From: Sinorhizobium terangae
Lineage (GTDB): Bacteria > Pseudomonadota > Alphaproteobacteria > Rhizobiales > Rhizobiaceae
Length of the DNA: 64,000 nucleotides
Reading direction: 5' to 3'
NCBI RefSeq assembly: GCF_029714365.1
Contig: NZ_CP121660.1
Span: 2,029,509-2,093,508, forward strand
The notes beneath the pieces were generated by a model. That model saw nothing but the letters and a program-made list of their open reading frames with translations. It was not told the DNA's origin and did no database searches. Of this stretch, positions 63,851-64,000 are shown one piece after another. Numbering within the stretch: position 1 is the first letter of the stretch; the number at the start of each line of letters is the position of its first letter. Made by a program: the position numbers and the translations under genes.

Positions 63851-64000
63851 GTTAAGCAGAGAAATTCACAATACGCCGCGTCCGGGCGGGATAAACGGTC
63901 CTTTTGTTAAGCGTTTGTAAATTGGCAACGAATCGGCGCATAGTCTAACTGCGCAGATAGGGCCCTATCGCCGAATTTTGCGCAGTTTTCGGAGATGGCG
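63851..64000 (+). other. AT-richer edge region, probable repA upstream region
   Basis: 150 bp containing TTGTTAAGCGTTTGTAAATT at 63904-63923 and CATAGTCTAACT at 63939-63950, promoter-like in composition, then GGGCCCTATC near the edge. No start codon with ribosome-binding site is visible before 64000. In repABC replicons parS sites often lie upstream of repA, so the operon may begin to the right of this window. Confidence 0.4.

Noticed and set aside
63642-63920. 92-codon plus-strand frame running through the parS-like sites
   Set aside because: No ribosome-binding site, no family, and it would place two perfect palindromes in coding DNA.

Overview
The window looks like part of a secondary replicon (chromid or megaplasmid) of a Sinorhizobium/Ensifer-type rhizobium. 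The evidence is a high-GC genome packed with ABC and TRAP uptake operons, a thuR-thuEFGKAB trehalose locus in the S. meliloti arrangement, several copies of a roughly 100-bp palindromic intergenic element like the rhizobial RIME family, and two parS-like palindromes of the repABC plasmid type at the right edge. No rRNA, tRNA, CRISPR array, insertion sequence or prophage was seen.

Layout. 1-4.4 kb: a flavin monooxygenase cut by the window edge, with a sigma-54 promoter and an AcoR-type activator upstream; then dodecin. 5.2-10.4 kb: an SPW-repeat membrane protein, a mosaic of palindromic repeats, a GntR regulator that has lost its DNA-binding half, a ProC-like reductase, a frameshifted epimerase, a DEDDh exonuclease and an SMP-30 lactonase. 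10.5-17.3 kb: a YtfQRT/YjfF-like sugar ABC operon ending in a PhyH dioxygenase, with a divergent LacI regulator. 17.3-25.1 kb: a Dpp/Opp-type ABC operon led by a PLP-dependent Cys/Met lyase, with a divergent LysR regulator. 25.2-34 kb: a compact glgE, treS-maltokinase, glgB operon (trehalose to branched alpha-glucan). 34.1-36.7 kb: a VOC protein, then a GntR regulator with an enolase-superfamily enzyme. 37-47.3 kb: a sugar-acid locus with TRAP transporter, XylX-like FAH enzyme, GntR, FAD-linked oxidase, DenD-like dehydrogenase, beta-hydroxyacid dehydrogenase and IlvD/Edd dehydratase. 47.3-55 kb: the thu locus. 55-62.9 kb: a HI0933-type flavoprotein, a TetR/Bcr efflux pair, an exported intradiol dioxygenase, a divergent EF-G-like protein, HutC and a small ORF. 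63-64 kb: no genes, two parS-like sites, then an edge region probably leading into repABC.

How the genes work together. Most of the DNA forms self-contained uptake-plus-catabolism modules, each with its own regulator. For five regulators a matching operator-like inverted repeat lies in the expected intergenic region (LacI at 16.1 kb, GntR at 34.7 kb, GntR at 41.1 and 43.5 kb, ThuR at 53.6 and 53.8 kb, TetR at 57.1 kb). Trehalose is a shared theme: Thu imports and oxidises it, while TreS-Mak, GlgE and GlgB convert it to branched glucan. The most unusual points are a catalytically dead GH13-like half fused to GlgE, a sugar-acid regulon tied together by one operator motif, an EF-G paralogue lacking canonical GTPase residues, the perfect sigma-54 promoter, and the parS pair marking a nearby replication and partition locus.
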